Source of the DNA: Arthrobacter sp. YN
GTDB lineage: Bacteria; Actinomycetota; Actinomycetes; Actinomycetales; Micrococcaceae
Length of the DNA stretch: 64,000 bases
Assembly: GCF_002224285.1 (NCBI RefSeq)
Contig: NZ_CP022436.1
Location: 3,286,001-3,350,000 of the forward strand
Reading direction: 5' to 3'
Shown one piece after another: positions 41,214 to 51,022 of this stretch (position 1 is its first letter; every line of letters starts with the position of its first letter). The translations under genes and the position numbers were made by a program. Below the pieces are notes generated by a model. The model saw nothing but the letters and a program-made list of their open reading frames with translations, was not told where the DNA came from and did no database searches.

Positions 41214-42100
41214 AGGGCGCCTGCCGGCTGATCCCGCGACACCCTGCCGTTGAGGCCCCTGTTGGCCCTGACCCGTCCAATCACCCTGCACACCACATAG
41301 ATCAGGAATGACAGCGTGGTGACGTACGGGCTGATGGGAATCCGGCTGCCGAGGGCCAGCAGGATTCCGCCGACGGTAGCCGTCATCGCGAAAACCACGC
41401 TCAGCACTACCACCAACCGGGGTGATGTGGTAACCCGAAGCGCAGCTGCCGCCGGCGTAATCAGCAACGCGAGGACCAGCAGGGCGCCGACGATCTGGAT
41501 GGACAGCGCCACACTGACGCCCAGCAGCACCATGAATCCAATGGCCAGGCCACGAACCGGAACACCTCTGGCTTCCGCCATTTCGGGGTCTACGCTGGCA
41601 AAGCTCAGCGGCCGCCAGATTGCTGCCAAGGCGATCATCACCACCACTGCAGTTCCTGCAAGAACCTGCAGCTGCACGGTGTCCACGGAGACAATCTGAC
41701 CGGTCAGCAGTCCGAACTTGTTGGCCGCGCGGCCCTCATAGAGCGCCAGGAAAAGGATGCCCAGCCCCAGGCCGAACGGCATGATGACACCGATGATCGA
41801 GTTCTTGTCCCGCGCCCGGACGCCCATGAAGCCCAGCAATACAGCAGCCGCCACTGAGCCGACCAAGGAGCCAAAGATGATGTCGGCGCCGATCAGCAAG
41901 GCAAACGCAGCGCCGGCGAAGGACAGTTCCGAAATGCCGTGGACAGCGAAAGCCAGGTCCCGTTTCATGACGAACGTGCCCACCAACCCGCCCAGCAGCC
42001 CCAGCACGGCTCCAGCCCAAATGGAGTTCTGAACGAGGACCAGCAACTCACCGTAGTTCTCGAAGTTGAAAATGGTCTGCAGAATGGTGTCGAGGTCCAT
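41210..42100 (-). CDS. znuB: Zinc ABC transporter permease
   Basis: A 296-residue ABC-3 family membrane subunit with about eight hydrophobic helices (for example 22-42, 48-78, 83-100, 118-155, 170-200, 205-255). VSVALSIQIVGALLVLALLITPAAAALRVT is the conserved cluster. It abuts znuC with no gap and shares its stop-codon bases with zur on the other strand (CTAG at 41210-41213). Confidence 0.92.
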   Translation of the reverse strand: MDLDTILQTIFNFENYGELLVLVQNSIWAGAVLGLLGGLVGTFVMKRDLAFAVHGISELSFAGAAFALLIGADIIFGSLVGSVAAAVLLGFMGVRARDKNSIIGVIMPFGLGLGILFLALYEGRAANKFGLLTGQIVSVDTVQLQVLAGTAVVVMIALAAIWRPLSFASVDPEMAEARGVPVRGLAIGFMVLLGVSVALSIQIVGALLVLALLITPAAAALRVTTSPRLVVVLSVVFAMTATVGGILLALGSRIPISPYVTTLSFLIYVVCRVIGRVRANRGLNGRVSRDQPAGAL

Positions 42101-42934
42101 CTAGAACTCCTCCCCGGCGGTTGCATGGGCATCGTCATGGAAGTGCGTCGTTGCGTCAGGGAGGCCGACGACGACGATCCTTCCGTTGGCATGGATGACC
42201 TCCACATGGCTGTTGTACAGCTCCGAAAGGACTTCCGTAGTCATGACTTCCTGGGGCGTGCCCACACGGAATTGGCCGCCGGCAAGGTAGAGGACCCGGT
42301 CAACATAGTCGATCACCGGGTTGATCTCGTGGGTCACGAAAACCACTGCGCTGTTCCGCTCATGGCATTGTTTGTTGATCAGCGAGCTGACGCCCTGTTG
42401 GTGGTGCAGGTCCAGGGAGAGGAGCGGTTCGTCGCACAGCAGGACCTGCGGCTCTGTGGCCAGTGCTTGTGCCACCCTGAGCCGTTGCTGCTCGCCTCCG
42501 GACAGTTGCCCCACTGGCACCTTCGCGTAGTCGGAAGCTCCCACCAGCTCGAGTAATTGGTCAATTTTCGGGTTGACCTTCCCGGCCGAGAGCCGCATGC
42601 CCCACCGGTGTCCGTCGATCCCCAAGCCCACCAGGTCCCGTGCACGCAAGGGCGTGTCTGGCGCAAACGACTTTTGCTGCGGGATGTAGCCAATCCGCTT
42701 GCTGCCTCGCTCCACCGGGTGGCCACCCAGGGAAACAGTTCCTGAATGCAGTTCCTGAAGCCCAAGGAGAACCTTCAGGAAGCTGGTCTTGCCGCTGCCG
42801 TTGGGTCCCAGCACAGCGAAGAACTCGCCGGGATTGATGTCGAGGTCGAGATCCCGCCAGAGCGCCCTCTTGCCGAACTGTAGGCTCGCTCCACGGAGGC
42901 TCACTACCGGTGTCAAAAGTTGTCCTCGATTCAT
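42101..42934 (-). CDS. znuC: Zinc ABC transporter ATP-binding protein
   Basis: A 277-residue ABC ATPase: Walker A GPNGSGKTS, signature LSGGEQQRLRVAQAL, Walker B VLLCDEPLLSLDLHHQ, and H-loop VTHE. The C-terminal HFHDDAHATAGEEF is histidine-rich, fitting a zinc transporter. It is 136 bp downstream of znuA and probably in the same zinc-controlled unit. Confidence 0.92.
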   Translation of the reverse strand: MNRGQLLTPVVSLRGASLQFGKRALWRDLDLDINPGEFFAVLGPNGSGKTSFLKVLLGLQELHSGTVSLGGHPVERGSKRIGYIPQQKSFAPDTPLRARDLVGLGIDGHRWGMRLSAGKVNPKIDQLLELVGASDYAKVPVGQLSGGEQQRLRVAQALATEPQVLLCDEPLLSLDLHHQQGVSSLINKQCHERNSAVVFVTHEINPVIDYVDRVLYLAGGQFRVGTPQEVMTTEVLSELYNSHVEVIHANGRIVVVGLPDATTHFHDDAHATAGEEF

Positions 42935-43070
42935 GCGTTGCTGGGAACGCAGTCAGTGGTGCCGCTGGTATACGCGGCCGTGCTGGTGGCAGGCAAAAGG
43001 CCCCGCAGCCATCCTGAATATCTTAGGACGTTGGCAGGGCCCTTCACCGCATACCGGGTGTCAGGAAATG

Positions 43071-44039
43071 CTACTTCTTGAGCGCGGAGGAAACCGACTC
43101 CACGTTGTCGGACATCCACTGGACGTAGTCCTTGCCATCAGGCAGCGTCTCGGTGAAGTTCACCACCGGCACGCCGGCAGCTTCCGCGGCCCGCTTGACG
43201 GCTTCAGTCTGGGGCCCTTCGGTCTGCTCGTTGTACGCCAGGAACCGCACGGATTTGGCAGTGACCAGGTCCGTGGTTTCCTTCAACACGGCGGCCGGGA
43301 CATCTGTTTCCTCTTCAATGGCAGCGCTGTAAGCCTCCGGAGTTTTGTTTTCCAGGCCGGCAGCTTCCAGGAGGTACAAGGGCACGGGCTCGGTGACAGC
43401 TACCGGCGCATGGTCGTTTGCGGCCTTGACGGCGTCGAGCTTTCCGGTGAGGTCGGCGAGTTTGGTTTTGAAGGCTTCGGCATTGGCTGTGAAGGTCGTC
43501 GCCGATCCCGCATCCAGGCTGCCGAGCTTGGCAGCGACTGCATCGGCGAGCTTGCCCATGGTGTCCAAGCTGTACCAGACGTGCTCATTGAACTCGCCGT
43601 GGTTGTGGGTGTGGCCTTCTTCGCTGTGGGATTCCTCGCTGTGGGCTTCTTCTTCCGGGGCGAGCCCGGAGATTTCCACGGCGCTGATCATGTTCTCGTG
43701 GCCGACCTTGGTCTCATCAGCAATTTTGTGGAGGAACTCGTCATAGCCTCCGCCGTTCTCCACCACGAGCTTGGCCTTGGAGATCACCAGCTTGTCCTGG
43801 GCACTTGCCTCATAGGAGTGCGGGTCCTGGCTTGTCTTGGTGATGATGGCGTTCACGTTGACTTTGTCCCCGCCAATTGCCTTCACAACATCCCCGTAGA
43901 CATTCGTGGAGGTGACTACTTCAATGGCACCGGACGACGACGGATCGCTTGCCCCTGCTGTCCCCGCGCAGGAAGAAAGAAACAGGGCGGCAAGGGCTGC
44001 GGAAGCGGCCATGGACAGGCGGGCGGCGGAACGACGCAC
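43071..44039 (-). CDS. znuA: Zinc ABC transporter substrate-binding lipoprotein
   Basis: Cluster A-I metal-binding lipoprotein, 322 residues. The lipoprotein signal has lipobox LSSC (Cys24). Residues about 140-165 form a His/Glu loop (HSEESHSEEGHTHNHGEFNEHVW) characteristic of zinc ZnuA; the other metal ligands are in NGGGYDEF, EHVWYSLD and the late AYNEQTEG. I chose GTG 44039, which has GAGG in front; the longer start at 44078 lies in the operator region. Two Zur-like sites lie upstream. Confidence 0.92.
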   Translation of the reverse strand: MRRSAARLSMAASAALAALFLSSCAGTAGASDPSSSGAIEVVTSTNVYGDVVKAIGGDKVNVNAIITKTSQDPHSYEASAQDKLVISKAKLVVENGGGYDEFLHKIADETKVGHENMISAVEISGLAPEEEAHSEESHSEEGHTHNHGEFNEHVWYSLDTMGKLADAVAAKLGSLDAGSATTFTANAEAFKTKLADLTGKLDAVKAANDHAPVAVTEPVPLYLLEAAGLENKTPEAYSAAIEEETDVPAAVLKETTDLVTAKSVRFLAYNEQTEGPQTEAVKRAAEAAGVPVVNFTETLPDGKDYVQWMSDNVESVSSALKK

Positions 44040-44058
44040 GGGAACCTCGGATCTACTC

Positions 44059-44073
44059 AAAATGAGAATCAAA
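44059..44073 (-). promoter_or_regulatory. Possible second Zur box
   Basis: AAAATGAGAATCAAA resembles the AATGATAATCATT core of actinobacterial Zur operators at most positions of the left half but is not a clean palindrome. It lies 20 bp before the znuA start. Weaker than the site at 44104-44126. Confidence 0.4.
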
Positions 44074-44103
44074 CACAATTACTGGCAGATTCAAGTGTAG
44101 CCC

Positions 44104-44126
44104 TAAATGGGAATGATTCCTATTTA
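44104..44126 (-). promoter_or_regulatory. Zur operator upstream of znuA
   Basis: A 23-bp near-perfect palindrome centred on G44115, with core GGAATGATTCC flanked by TAAATG and TATTTA (five of six positions pair). AT-rich inverted repeats with AATGATT cores are typical Zur boxes. It lies 65 bp upstream of the znuA GTG, and a zur gene is nearby. Zur binding is inferred. Confidence 0.7.
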
Positions 44127-44176
44127 GACAAACCGGCGCCGATCGGGTGCGATCGGCGCCGGCCTTTTCCTTGGTG

Positions 44177-45247
44177 TTACTTGACCTGTTGGTCTCCGTA
44201 CCGGCGGATGCCCGTCGCCTGCGTTGCGTCGCGGATCTCACCCACCAATTGTTCAATGACGTCCTCCAGGAAGAGGACACCCTGGGTCTCTCCGTCGGCG
44301 CCGATGACACGGGCCAGGTGCGATCCCGTCCGTTGCATGACAGACATGGCCTGCTCGATTTCGTCGTCCGGCGCAAGGTTGGCAAAGGAACGGATGCGCC
44401 CCTCGGCGATGGGATGCCTTCGGCCCTCGTCCGGGATGGACAGGATGTCCTTCACGTGCAGGTAGCCGGCGAGTTCGCCGTCGTCGTCCACCATGGGGAA
44501 ACGGGAGAATCCCGTCCGGCTGACCGCCTTTTCCAGGTCCACGGGAGTAGAGGCAGTCTTGAGCACCACCAATTTGTCCAAGGGAACCATGATGTGCGAA
44601 GCCGTGTGTTCCGAGAACTCCAGTGCACCGCTCAACAAGCCAGTTTCGTCGTCCACCAAACCATGGCGCGTGGACTCCTGGACAATCGACTGCACTTCCT
44701 CCAGCGTGAACGAGGAAGACACCTCGTCCTTCGGCTCGATCTTCATCAGCCGCAGGATGTGGTTGGCCAGCCAGTTCAGGGTCCAGATGATCGGGTTCAC
44801 CAGGCGGGCAATGAACATCAACGGCGGGGCCAACAACAGTGCGGCCTTGTCGGCTACGGAAACGGAGATGTTCTTGGGAACCATCTCGCCAAAAGTGACA
44901 TGCAGGAACGTGACGAACAGCAAGGCGATGGCAAAGGCGATGATGTCCGCCAGTTCAACCGGAACGCCCACCAGCTCAAGGGGCTCGGCCAACAAGTGAT
45001 GGATGGCCGGTTCGGCAACCTGAAGGATCAACAGGGAACAGACGGTGATGCCCAGCTGTGCACAGGCAAGCATCAACGAAACGTTTTCCATGGCACGCAG
45101 TGTTGTCTGCGCGCGCTTTGATCCGGCTTCGGCCAAGGGCTCGATCTGGCTGCGGCGTGCAGACATGACGGCAAACTCGGCACCGACGAAGAAGGCGTTG
45201 CCGATCAGGAGAACGACGAGCCAGACAATTCCTACCCAGTCGCTCAT
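44177..45247 (-). CDS. CNNM/CorC-type hemolysin-family membrane protein (short)
   Basis: A 356-residue protein with a DUF21/CNNM membrane domain (about 1-190; NAFFVGAEFAVMSARRS, LFVTFLHVTFGEMVPKNI) and two cytoplasmic CBS domains (about 205-340, ending in LFLEDVIEQLVGEI). It lacks the C-terminal CorC_HlyC domain seen in its neighbour. The family transports or senses divalent metals, mainly Mg2+ or Co2+. It overlaps the upstream paralogue by 4 bp. Confidence 0.9.
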   Translation of the reverse strand: MSDWVGIVWLVVLLIGNAFFVGAEFAVMSARRSQIEPLAEAGSKRAQTTLRAMENVSLMLACAQLGITVCSLLILQVAEPAIHHLLAEPLELVGVPVELADIIAFAIALLFVTFLHVTFGEMVPKNISVSVADKAALLLAPPLMFIARLVNPIIWTLNWLANHILRLMKIEPKDEVSSSFTLEEVQSIVQESTRHGLVDDETGLLSGALEFSEHTASHIMVPLDKLVVLKTASTPVDLEKAVSRTGFSRFPMVDDDGELAGYLHVKDILSIPDEGRRHPIAEGRIRSFANLAPDDEIEQAMSVMQRTGSHLARVIGADGETQGVLFLEDVIEQLVGEIRDATQATGIRRYGDQQVK

Positions 45248-46596
45248 ACGGCCCCCGCTTCATGACGCGGATTCTCTGCATTCTCTGGAGCGGAATCATC
45301 CGACTCCACATGATGGAAACAGATCCGGTCGATCCTTCGGCCATCCATCCTGGTCACCGTGAGCGTCCCGCCTACCGTGTCTACGACGTCTCCCGTCCTG
45401 GCGATACGACCAAGCTGGCTCATGACGTAGCCACCCACAGTCTCATAGGCCGACTCGTCAGGCACTGTGAGATTGGGTATCTGCTCGGAAACCTCATCCG
45501 GCCGCAGGAGCCCAGGGAAGTACCAGTCGCCGGACGCGCTCTGCAGCACTCCCGGGCGGACTTTGTCATGCTCGTCAGCGACCTCACCGACGATCTCTTC
45601 CACCAAGTCCTCAAGGGTGGTGATTCCTGCGGTTCCGCCGTACTCGTCCAGCACGACGGCCAACTGCAGGTTACCCTCGCGCAACTCGGAGAGCAGCGCA
45701 TCCAGGTGAATGGTTTCGGGAACCTGCAGGACATCGGTCATGATCGCACCGGCCTCGAGCTTGGCCCGGCGCTCTGCCGGGACAGCCACGGCTTTCTTGA
45801 CGTGCACCACGCCGCGGATGTCATCCGTGGAATCACCAATAACGGGGAACCGCGAATATCCGGTGCGCCGCGCGGCGTCGAGGATGTCGGCCACAGGCTG
45901 GTCGGCATCGATCGTTTCCATGCGGATACGCGGTGTCATGACGTCTGCTGCCGTGCGCCCGGAAAAGTTCAGGGTGCGGGCAACGAAGTTGGCGGTCCCT
46001 GCGTCCAAAGTCCCCAGCTCAGCGGAGCGCCTCACCAAGGAGGCCAGCTCCGCGGGGGTCCTTGCCCCGGAGATCTCTTCCTTGGCTTCAAGGCCGAACA
46101 GGTTCAGCACCTTGTTGGAGAACCCGTTAAGAACCACGATGGCCGGCTTGAAAACGGCCGTGAACATCAGCTGGGGGCGGGCAAGGCGTTTGCCCAAAGG
46201 GAATGCAAGGGCGATGGCCATGTTCTTGGGAACCAGTTCGCCGATCAGCATCGACAAGAGGGTGGCGACAGCCATCGCCAGGATTAAGGCCACTGAATGC
46301 GCTGCATCCGGGCTGAACCCCAGGGACGCAAGCGGACCCCCAAGAAGTTGCCCCAAGGAGGGTTCCATGACGAAGCCGGTCAGCAGCGTGGTCAGGGTGA
46401 TCCCGAGCTGGCAACTGGAAAGCTGCGTGGACAGCGACTTGAGGCACTTCAGCAGCGGGGCGGCAGCATGATCGCCGTTATTAACCGCACGCTGAACGCT
46501 GGCTTGGTCCAACGCAACCAGGGAAAACTCAACTGCTACAAAGAAGCCGGTACCCAGGATCAGGGCAAATCCGGCGAGGAGAAGAATCCATTCCAC
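45244..46596 (-). CDS. CNNM/CorC-type hemolysin-family membrane protein (long)
   Basis: A 450-residue paralogue of the following gene: DUF21 domain (VEFSLVALDQASVQR, GELVPKNMAIAL), two CBS domains (about 215-340), and a CorC_HlyC domain at about 350-430 (WYFPGLLRPDEVSEQI, YETVGGYVMSQLGRI). The pair probably works as a heteromer or as two isoforms in divalent-cation efflux. It is the first gene of the pair; its promoter would lie in the gap before kgd. Confidence 0.9.
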   Translation of the reverse strand: MEWILLLAGFALILGTGFFVAVEFSLVALDQASVQRAVNNGDHAAAPLLKCLKSLSTQLSSCQLGITLTTLLTGFVMEPSLGQLLGGPLASLGFSPDAAHSVALILAMAVATLLSMLIGELVPKNMAIALAFPLGKRLARPQLMFTAVFKPAIVVLNGFSNKVLNLFGLEAKEEISGARTPAELASLVRRSAELGTLDAGTANFVARTLNFSGRTAADVMTPRIRMETIDADQPVADILDAARRTGYSRFPVIGDSTDDIRGVVHVKKAVAVPAERRAKLEAGAIMTDVLQVPETIHLDALLSELREGNLQLAVVLDEYGGTAGITTLEDLVEEIVGEVADEHDKVRPGVLQSASGDWYFPGLLRPDEVSEQIPNLTVPDESAYETVGGYVMSQLGRIARTGDVVDTVGGTLTVTRMDGRRIDRICFHHVESDDSAPENAENPRHEAGAV

Positions 46597-47085
46597 TTAG
46601 CGCATCACTCCATGAGTGGGCGCGAGCAATGCGGAGGGCGCCGTCAGCGGGGAAATTCGCCCCGGCGGAGGCTGGTCGGGTCCCGCGGACGCATGGTCCG
46701 AGGAACCACCGGCTGTGAGCGCCGGCGCGTGATGGGCATGTGAACGGGTATTGCCGGCTCGACGGGCACGCTGTGCGGAGTTGCCAGATTGACTCCCCCG
46801 ACAGTTCCCAGGCCGGCACCTAGATTTACTGTCCATAAGAGTTTCAGTCTACAGTCCAGCCCCCGGGCACCTCCAACAGCAGGCCTGACTCTGCGACAAA
46901 AAAGAAGTGTCACGCCACTAAGTCAGCCGCAACATGATTTAGGTCACCACTATTGGCAGTTAACCAACGATCCTAACTAGACTGTCAGGGGTCTGAGTTC
47001 GCGGGACCCGGACCCTGTCCCATCGTTGCGGAAAAGCAACTTTGGCCAGCGGGAAAACAACACTCATGGAAGAGGCGTATTTCAA
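46597..47085. other. Intergenic region between the CNNM pair and kgd
   Basis: A 489-bp gap between divergent genes. Short open frames exist on both strands but have no family resemblance, no ribosome-binding site and no motif. The left half (46597-46850) is GC-rich and the right half (46890-46985) is AT-richer, where promoters for kgd and for the minus-strand pair should lie. Confidence 0.6.
46953..46983 (+). promoter_or_regulatory. Possible kgd promoter
   Basis: TTGGCA (46953-46958) and TAGACT (46978-46983) are separated by 19 bp, about 100 bp before the kgd start. Spacing is a little long, so this is tentative. Confidence 0.3.
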
Positions 47086-50000
47086 GTGCCAGAGCAGCCC
47101 AGCCACCGTCTACCAGAGGAATTTGGCGGAAACGAGTGGCTCGTTGACGAACTGTACGAGCGGTACCAACAGGACAAGAATTCGGTCGACACCAAGTGGT
47201 GGCCGCTCTTTGAATCCTTTGCTTCTGCTGACGGCACTTCTTCCAACGGAACCTCCGCAGCTCCTTCAGCTGCCAATCCACCCACCCAAGTACTTCCCGT
47301 GGTAGCCCCGGCTGCAGCGGCTCCGGCACCGGCGCCGGCCGCTCCTGCCGCTGCCGCGGAACCGGCTGCACCGGCGGCACCCGCCCCGGCGAAGAAAGCA
47401 CCGGCCACCGTTGCCCGGGACGGAGCAAAGAAGCCCGCAGCCGGAACCACGGCACAACCCATTCCTGCCCAGCTGCCCAAGAGCACCAAGGCGCCCACGG
47501 CACCTGAGGAAGATGTAGTTTCAGTCCTCCGGGGTCCGGCCAAGGCCATCGCCACCAACATGGTGACAAGCCTTGAAGTACCTACCGCCACGAGTGTCCG
47601 CGCAGTTCCCGCCAAGCTGCTCATCGACAACCGGGTGGTCATCAACTCCAACCTTGCCCGTGCCCGCGGTGGCAAGGTTTCCTTTACGCACCTCATCGGC
47701 TACGCCGTTGTCCGTGCGTTGTCCCAGTTCCCGTCGATGAACGTCTACTACGACGAAATCGATGGCAAGCCCAGTGCTGTGCAGCCCGCACACGTCAACT
47801 TCGGCATCGCCATTGACATGCCCAAGCCCGATGGCACCCGCCTCCTGATGGTTCCCAACATCAAGAAGGCCGAGACCATGGACTTCGCTGAGTTCTGGCA
47901 CACCTATGAGGACCTCATCAAGCGCGCCCGTAACGGCAAGCTGACGGCAGACGACCACGCCGGCACCACGGTTTCCTTGACCAACCCCGGTGGCATCGGC
48001 ACCGTGCACTCCGTGCCCCGCCTCTCCAAGGGCCAGGCCGCCATCATCGGCGTCGGCGCCCTTGACTACCCCGCCGAGTTCCAGGGTGCCAGCGAGAAAA
48101 TCATCGCCCAGAACGCCATCAGCAAGATCCTCACGCTGACGTCCACCTATGACCACCGTGTCATCCAGGGCGCCGGCAGCGGCGAGTTCCTCAAGCTTGT
48201 CCACCAGCTCCTGCTCGGTGCGCAGAACTTCTATGACGAGATCTTTGAAGCCCTGCGTATCCCCTACGAGCCCGTCCGCTGGAGCCCGGACCTCCAGGTG
48301 GATCCTGCCGACGAGATCAACAAGGTTGCCCGCATCCAGCAGCTGATCCACTCCTACCGCGTCCGCGGTCACCTGATGGCGGACACCGATCCCCTGGAGT
48401 ACGTCCAGCGCAAGCACCCGGACCTTGACGTCCTCACCTACGGACTGACCCTGTGGGACCTGGACCGCGAATGGCCCACCGGCGGCTTCGGCGGCAAGCC
48501 GCAGCTCAAGTTCCGCGACATCCTCGGGGTCCTGCGTGATGCGTACTGCCGCACCACGGGCATCGAGTACATGCACATCCAGGAACCTGCAGAACGCAAG
48601 TGGTTCCAGGACCAGCTGGAGCACCCGTACTCCAAGCCGAGCCGTGAAGAGCAGCTGCGCATCGTTTCCAAGCTCAACGCAGCCGAAGCGTTCGAAACGT
48701 TCCTGCAGACCAAGTTCGTTGGTCAGAAGCGCTTCTCCCTGGAGGGTGGCGAGTCGCTGATTCCGTTGCTCGACGCCGTGATCTCGGACGCTGCCGACGA
48801 CGGTCTGGACGAAGTTGCCATCGGCATGGCCCACCGCGGCCGCCTCAACGTGCTGACCAACATCGCCGGCAAGACCTACGCACAGGTCTTCCGCGAATTC
48901 GAAGGCACCCAGGACCCGCGCTCCGTGCAGGGCTCCGGTGACGTCAAGTACCACCTCGGTACGGAAGGCACCTTCACCTCGGACAACGGCAAGCAGACCA
49001 AGGTCTACCTCGCCGCCAACCCGTCCCACCTTGAAGCTGTGGACTCCGTCCTTGAGGGCATTGTCCGCGCCAAGCAGGACAGGCTGGACCAGGGCGAGTC
49101 GTTCCCCGTCCTGCCCATTATGGTCCACGGTGACGCCGCGTTCGCCGGCCAGGGTGTTGTGGCTGAAACCCTCAACCTCTCGCAGCTGCGTGGCTACCGC
49201 ACCGGCGGCACCATCCACGTGATCGTCAACAACCAGGTTGGCTTCACCACGGCGCCGTCGTCATCGCGTTCGTCCACGTACTCCACGGACGTTGCCAAAA
49301 TGATCCAGGCACCGGTGTTCCACGTGAACGGCGACGACCCCGAGGCCGTGGTGCGTGTTGCACAACTCGCCTACGAGTTCCGTCAGCGTTTCCACAAGGA
49401 CGTTGTCATCGACATGGTCTGCTACCGCCGTCGCGGCCACAACGAGGGCGACGACCCCTCGATGACGCAGCCGCTCATGTACAACCTGATCGAAGCCAAG
49501 CGCTCCGTCCGCAAGCTGTACACCGAGTCGCTCATCGGCCGTGGAGATATCACCGAGGAAGAAGCAGAGCAGTTGCTCCGCGACTACCAGGAGCGCCTCG
49601 AGCGTGTCTTCGCTGAGACGCACGCAGCGCAGACCTCACCGATCCCGATCATCACAGCGGATTCCGCAGCTGTCTCGGACATCGAGCGTCCCATCGCCCA
49701 GCAGGCCGACTTCGGGACCAACTCCCCGGCGTCCACTGCCATTTCGGCTGAGACCCTCGCCCGCATCGGCAAGGCGCACCTGGAAATTCCGGATGGCTTC
49801 ACGGTCCACTCCAAGCTGAAGCAGCTTCTGGAGAAGCGCGAGCAGATGTCCCGTGAAGGCGGCATCGACTGGGGCTTCGGCGAGATCGCAGCTTTTGGCT
49901 CGCTGATCATGGAGGGCGTGCCGGTCCGGTTGGCCGGACAGGACTCCCGCCGCGGCACGTTCGTGCAGCGTCACGCTGTCTTCCACGACCGCGCCAACGG

Positions 50001-50883
50001 CAACGAGTGGCTGCCGCTGGGCAACCTGTCCGATGACCAGGCCAAGCTGTGGATCTACGACTCCCTGCTGTCCGAATACGCAGCCATGGGCTTCGAATAC
50101 GGCTACTCGGTGGAGCGCCCCGACGCCTTGGTCCTGTGGGAAGCGCAGTTCGGTGACTTCGTCAACGGCGCCCAGACCATCATTGACGAGTTCATTTCCT
50201 CGGCTGAACAGAAGTGGGGCCAGCGCTCCTCGCTGGTGCTCATGCTTCCGCATGGATATGAAGGCCAAGGACCGGACCACTCCTCTGCACGCATTGAGCG
50301 CTTCCTGCAGATGTGCGCCGAGGACAACATGATCGTGGCCAACCCCACCACCGCTGCCTCGCACTTCCACCTGTTGCGCCGCCAGGCCTACAGCCGTCCG
50401 CGCAAGCCGTTGATCATCTTCACGCCGAAGCAGCTGCTCCGCCTCAAGGGCGCCGCATCCGCCGTCGAAGACTTCACCACGGGTGGCTTCCGGCCGGTCA
50501 TTGCCGATCCTGAGGTTCAGCCTGCCAACGTGGACCGCGTCATCCTGGTCTCGGGCCGGTTGTACTACGACCTCCTGTCCAACCGACAGAAGTCCGGCGA
50601 TACCTCCACTGCCATCATCCGCGTTGAGCAGCTGTACCCGCTGCCCAAGGCTGAGATTGACGCAGAATTGGCCAAGTACCCGAACGCGGACATCGTTTGG
50701 GCGCAGGACGAACCTGCCAACCAGGGTCCGTGGCCGTTCATGGGCCTGAACCTGGCACCCGAGCTTGACCGCAAGCTCCGCTTGGTGTCGCGTCCGGCCT
50801 CGGCCTCCACGGCGGCCGGTTCCATGAAGCGCCACGCCGCTGAGCAGGATGCCCTGATCAAGCAGGCGTTCGAACGCAAGTAA
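47086..50883 (+). CDS. kgd: Multifunctional 2-oxoglutarate dehydrogenase/decarboxylase (Kgd)
   Basis: TCA-cycle enzyme, 1265 residues, the actinobacterial fusion of E1o with an E2 catalytic domain. Order: N-terminal helix (HRLPEEFGGNEWLVDELYERY), an Ala/Pro linker (about 55-115), an E2-type acyltransferase domain (SFTHLIGYAVVRAL to DHRVIQGAGSGEF), then E1 with substrate loop HRGRLNVL and TPP site GDAAFAGQGVVAETLNLS. The GTG at 47086 has AGAGG ten bases upstream; a TTG at 47026 is less likely. There is no lipoyl domain, which is supplied by another protein. Regulation by the FHA protein OdhI/GarA is expected in this family. Confidence 0.96.
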   Translation: MPEQPSHRLPEEFGGNEWLVDELYERYQQDKNSVDTKWWPLFESFASADGTSSNGTSAAPSAANPPTQVLPVVAPAAAAPAPAPAAPAAAAEPAAPAAPAPAKKAPATVARDGAKKPAAGTTAQPIPAQLPKSTKAPTAPEEDVVSVLRGPAKAIATNMVTSLEVPTATSVRAVPAKLLIDNRVVINSNLARARGGKVSFTHLIGYAVVRALSQFPSMNVYYDEIDGKPSAVQPAHVNFGIAIDMPKPDGTRLLMVPNIKKAETMDFAEFWHTYEDLIKRARNGKLTADDHAGTTVSLTNPGGIGTVHSVPRLSKGQAAIIGVGALDYPAEFQGASEKIIAQNAISKILTLTSTYDHRVIQGAGSGEFLKLVHQLLLGAQNFYDEIFEALRIPYEPVRWSPDLQVDPADEINKVARIQQLIHSYRVRGHLMADTDPLEYVQRKHPDLDVLTYGLTLWDLDREWPTGGFGGKPQLKFRDILGVLRDAYCRTTGIEYMHIQEPAERKWFQDQLEHPYSKPSREEQLRIVSKLNAAEAFETFLQTKFVGQKRFSLEGGESLIPLLDAVISDAADDGLDEVAIGMAHRGRLNVLTNIAGKTYAQVFREFEGTQDPRSVQGSGDVKYHLGTEGTFTSDNGKQTKVYLAANPSHLEAVDSVLEGIVRAKQDRLDQGESFPVLPIMVHGDAAFAGQGVVAETLNLSQLRGYRTGGTIHVIVNNQVGFTTAPSSSRSSTYSTDVAKMIQAPVFHVNGDDPEAVVRVAQLAYEFRQRFHKDVVIDMVCYRRRGHNEGDDPSMTQPLMYNLIEAKRSVRKLYTESLIGRGDITEEEAEQLLRDYQERLERVFAETHAAQTSPIPIITADSAAVSDIERPIAQQADFGTNSPASTAISAETLARIGKAHLEIPDGFTVHSKLKQLLEKREQMSREGGIDWGFGEIAAFGSLIMEGVPVRLAGQDSRRGTFVQRHAVFHDRANGNEWLPLGNLSDDQAKLWIYDSLLSEYAAMGFEYGYSVERPDALVLWEAQFGDFVNGAQTIIDEFISSAEQKWGQRSSLVLMLPHGYEGQGPDHSSARIERFLQMCAEDNMIVANPTTAASHFHLLRRQAYSRPRKPLIIFTPKQLLRLKGAASAVEDFTTGGFRPVIADPEVQPANVDRVILVSGRLYYDLLSNRQKSGDTSTAIIRVEQLYPLPKAEIDAELAKYPNADIVWAQDEPANQGPWPFMGLNLAPELDRKLRLVSRPASASTAAGSMKRHAAEQDALIKQAFERK

Positions 50884-50888
50884 AGCGA

Positions 50889-50940
50889 AACTGCCCGGTC
50901 TGAGGAGTGAATGCGCCCCTCAGGCCGGGCAGTTCTGTTT
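50889..50940 (+). terminator. Terminator after kgd
   Basis: AACTGCCCGG with CTGAGG (50889-50905) pairs with CCTCAGGCCGGGCAGTT near 50918-50934, allowing one mismatch or bulge, followed by CTGTTT. It lies 5 bp after the kgd stop. Confidence 0.8.
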
Positions 50941-51022
50941 AATGGGACAGGTATCCGGTTCCAGAACCGGCCGATGATCCGGCAAACCGTGCAAGGACCG
51001 TAACGAGTGTGAAGAGGTAACC

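Noticed and set aside
46644..46913. Short open frame before the CNNM gene
   Set aside because: No family, no ribosome-binding site, Arg/Pro-rich; treated as intergenic.
47521..49218. 565-residue open frame antisense to kgd
   Set aside because: No domain; low-complexity Gly/Val/Leu translation typical of antisense frames.
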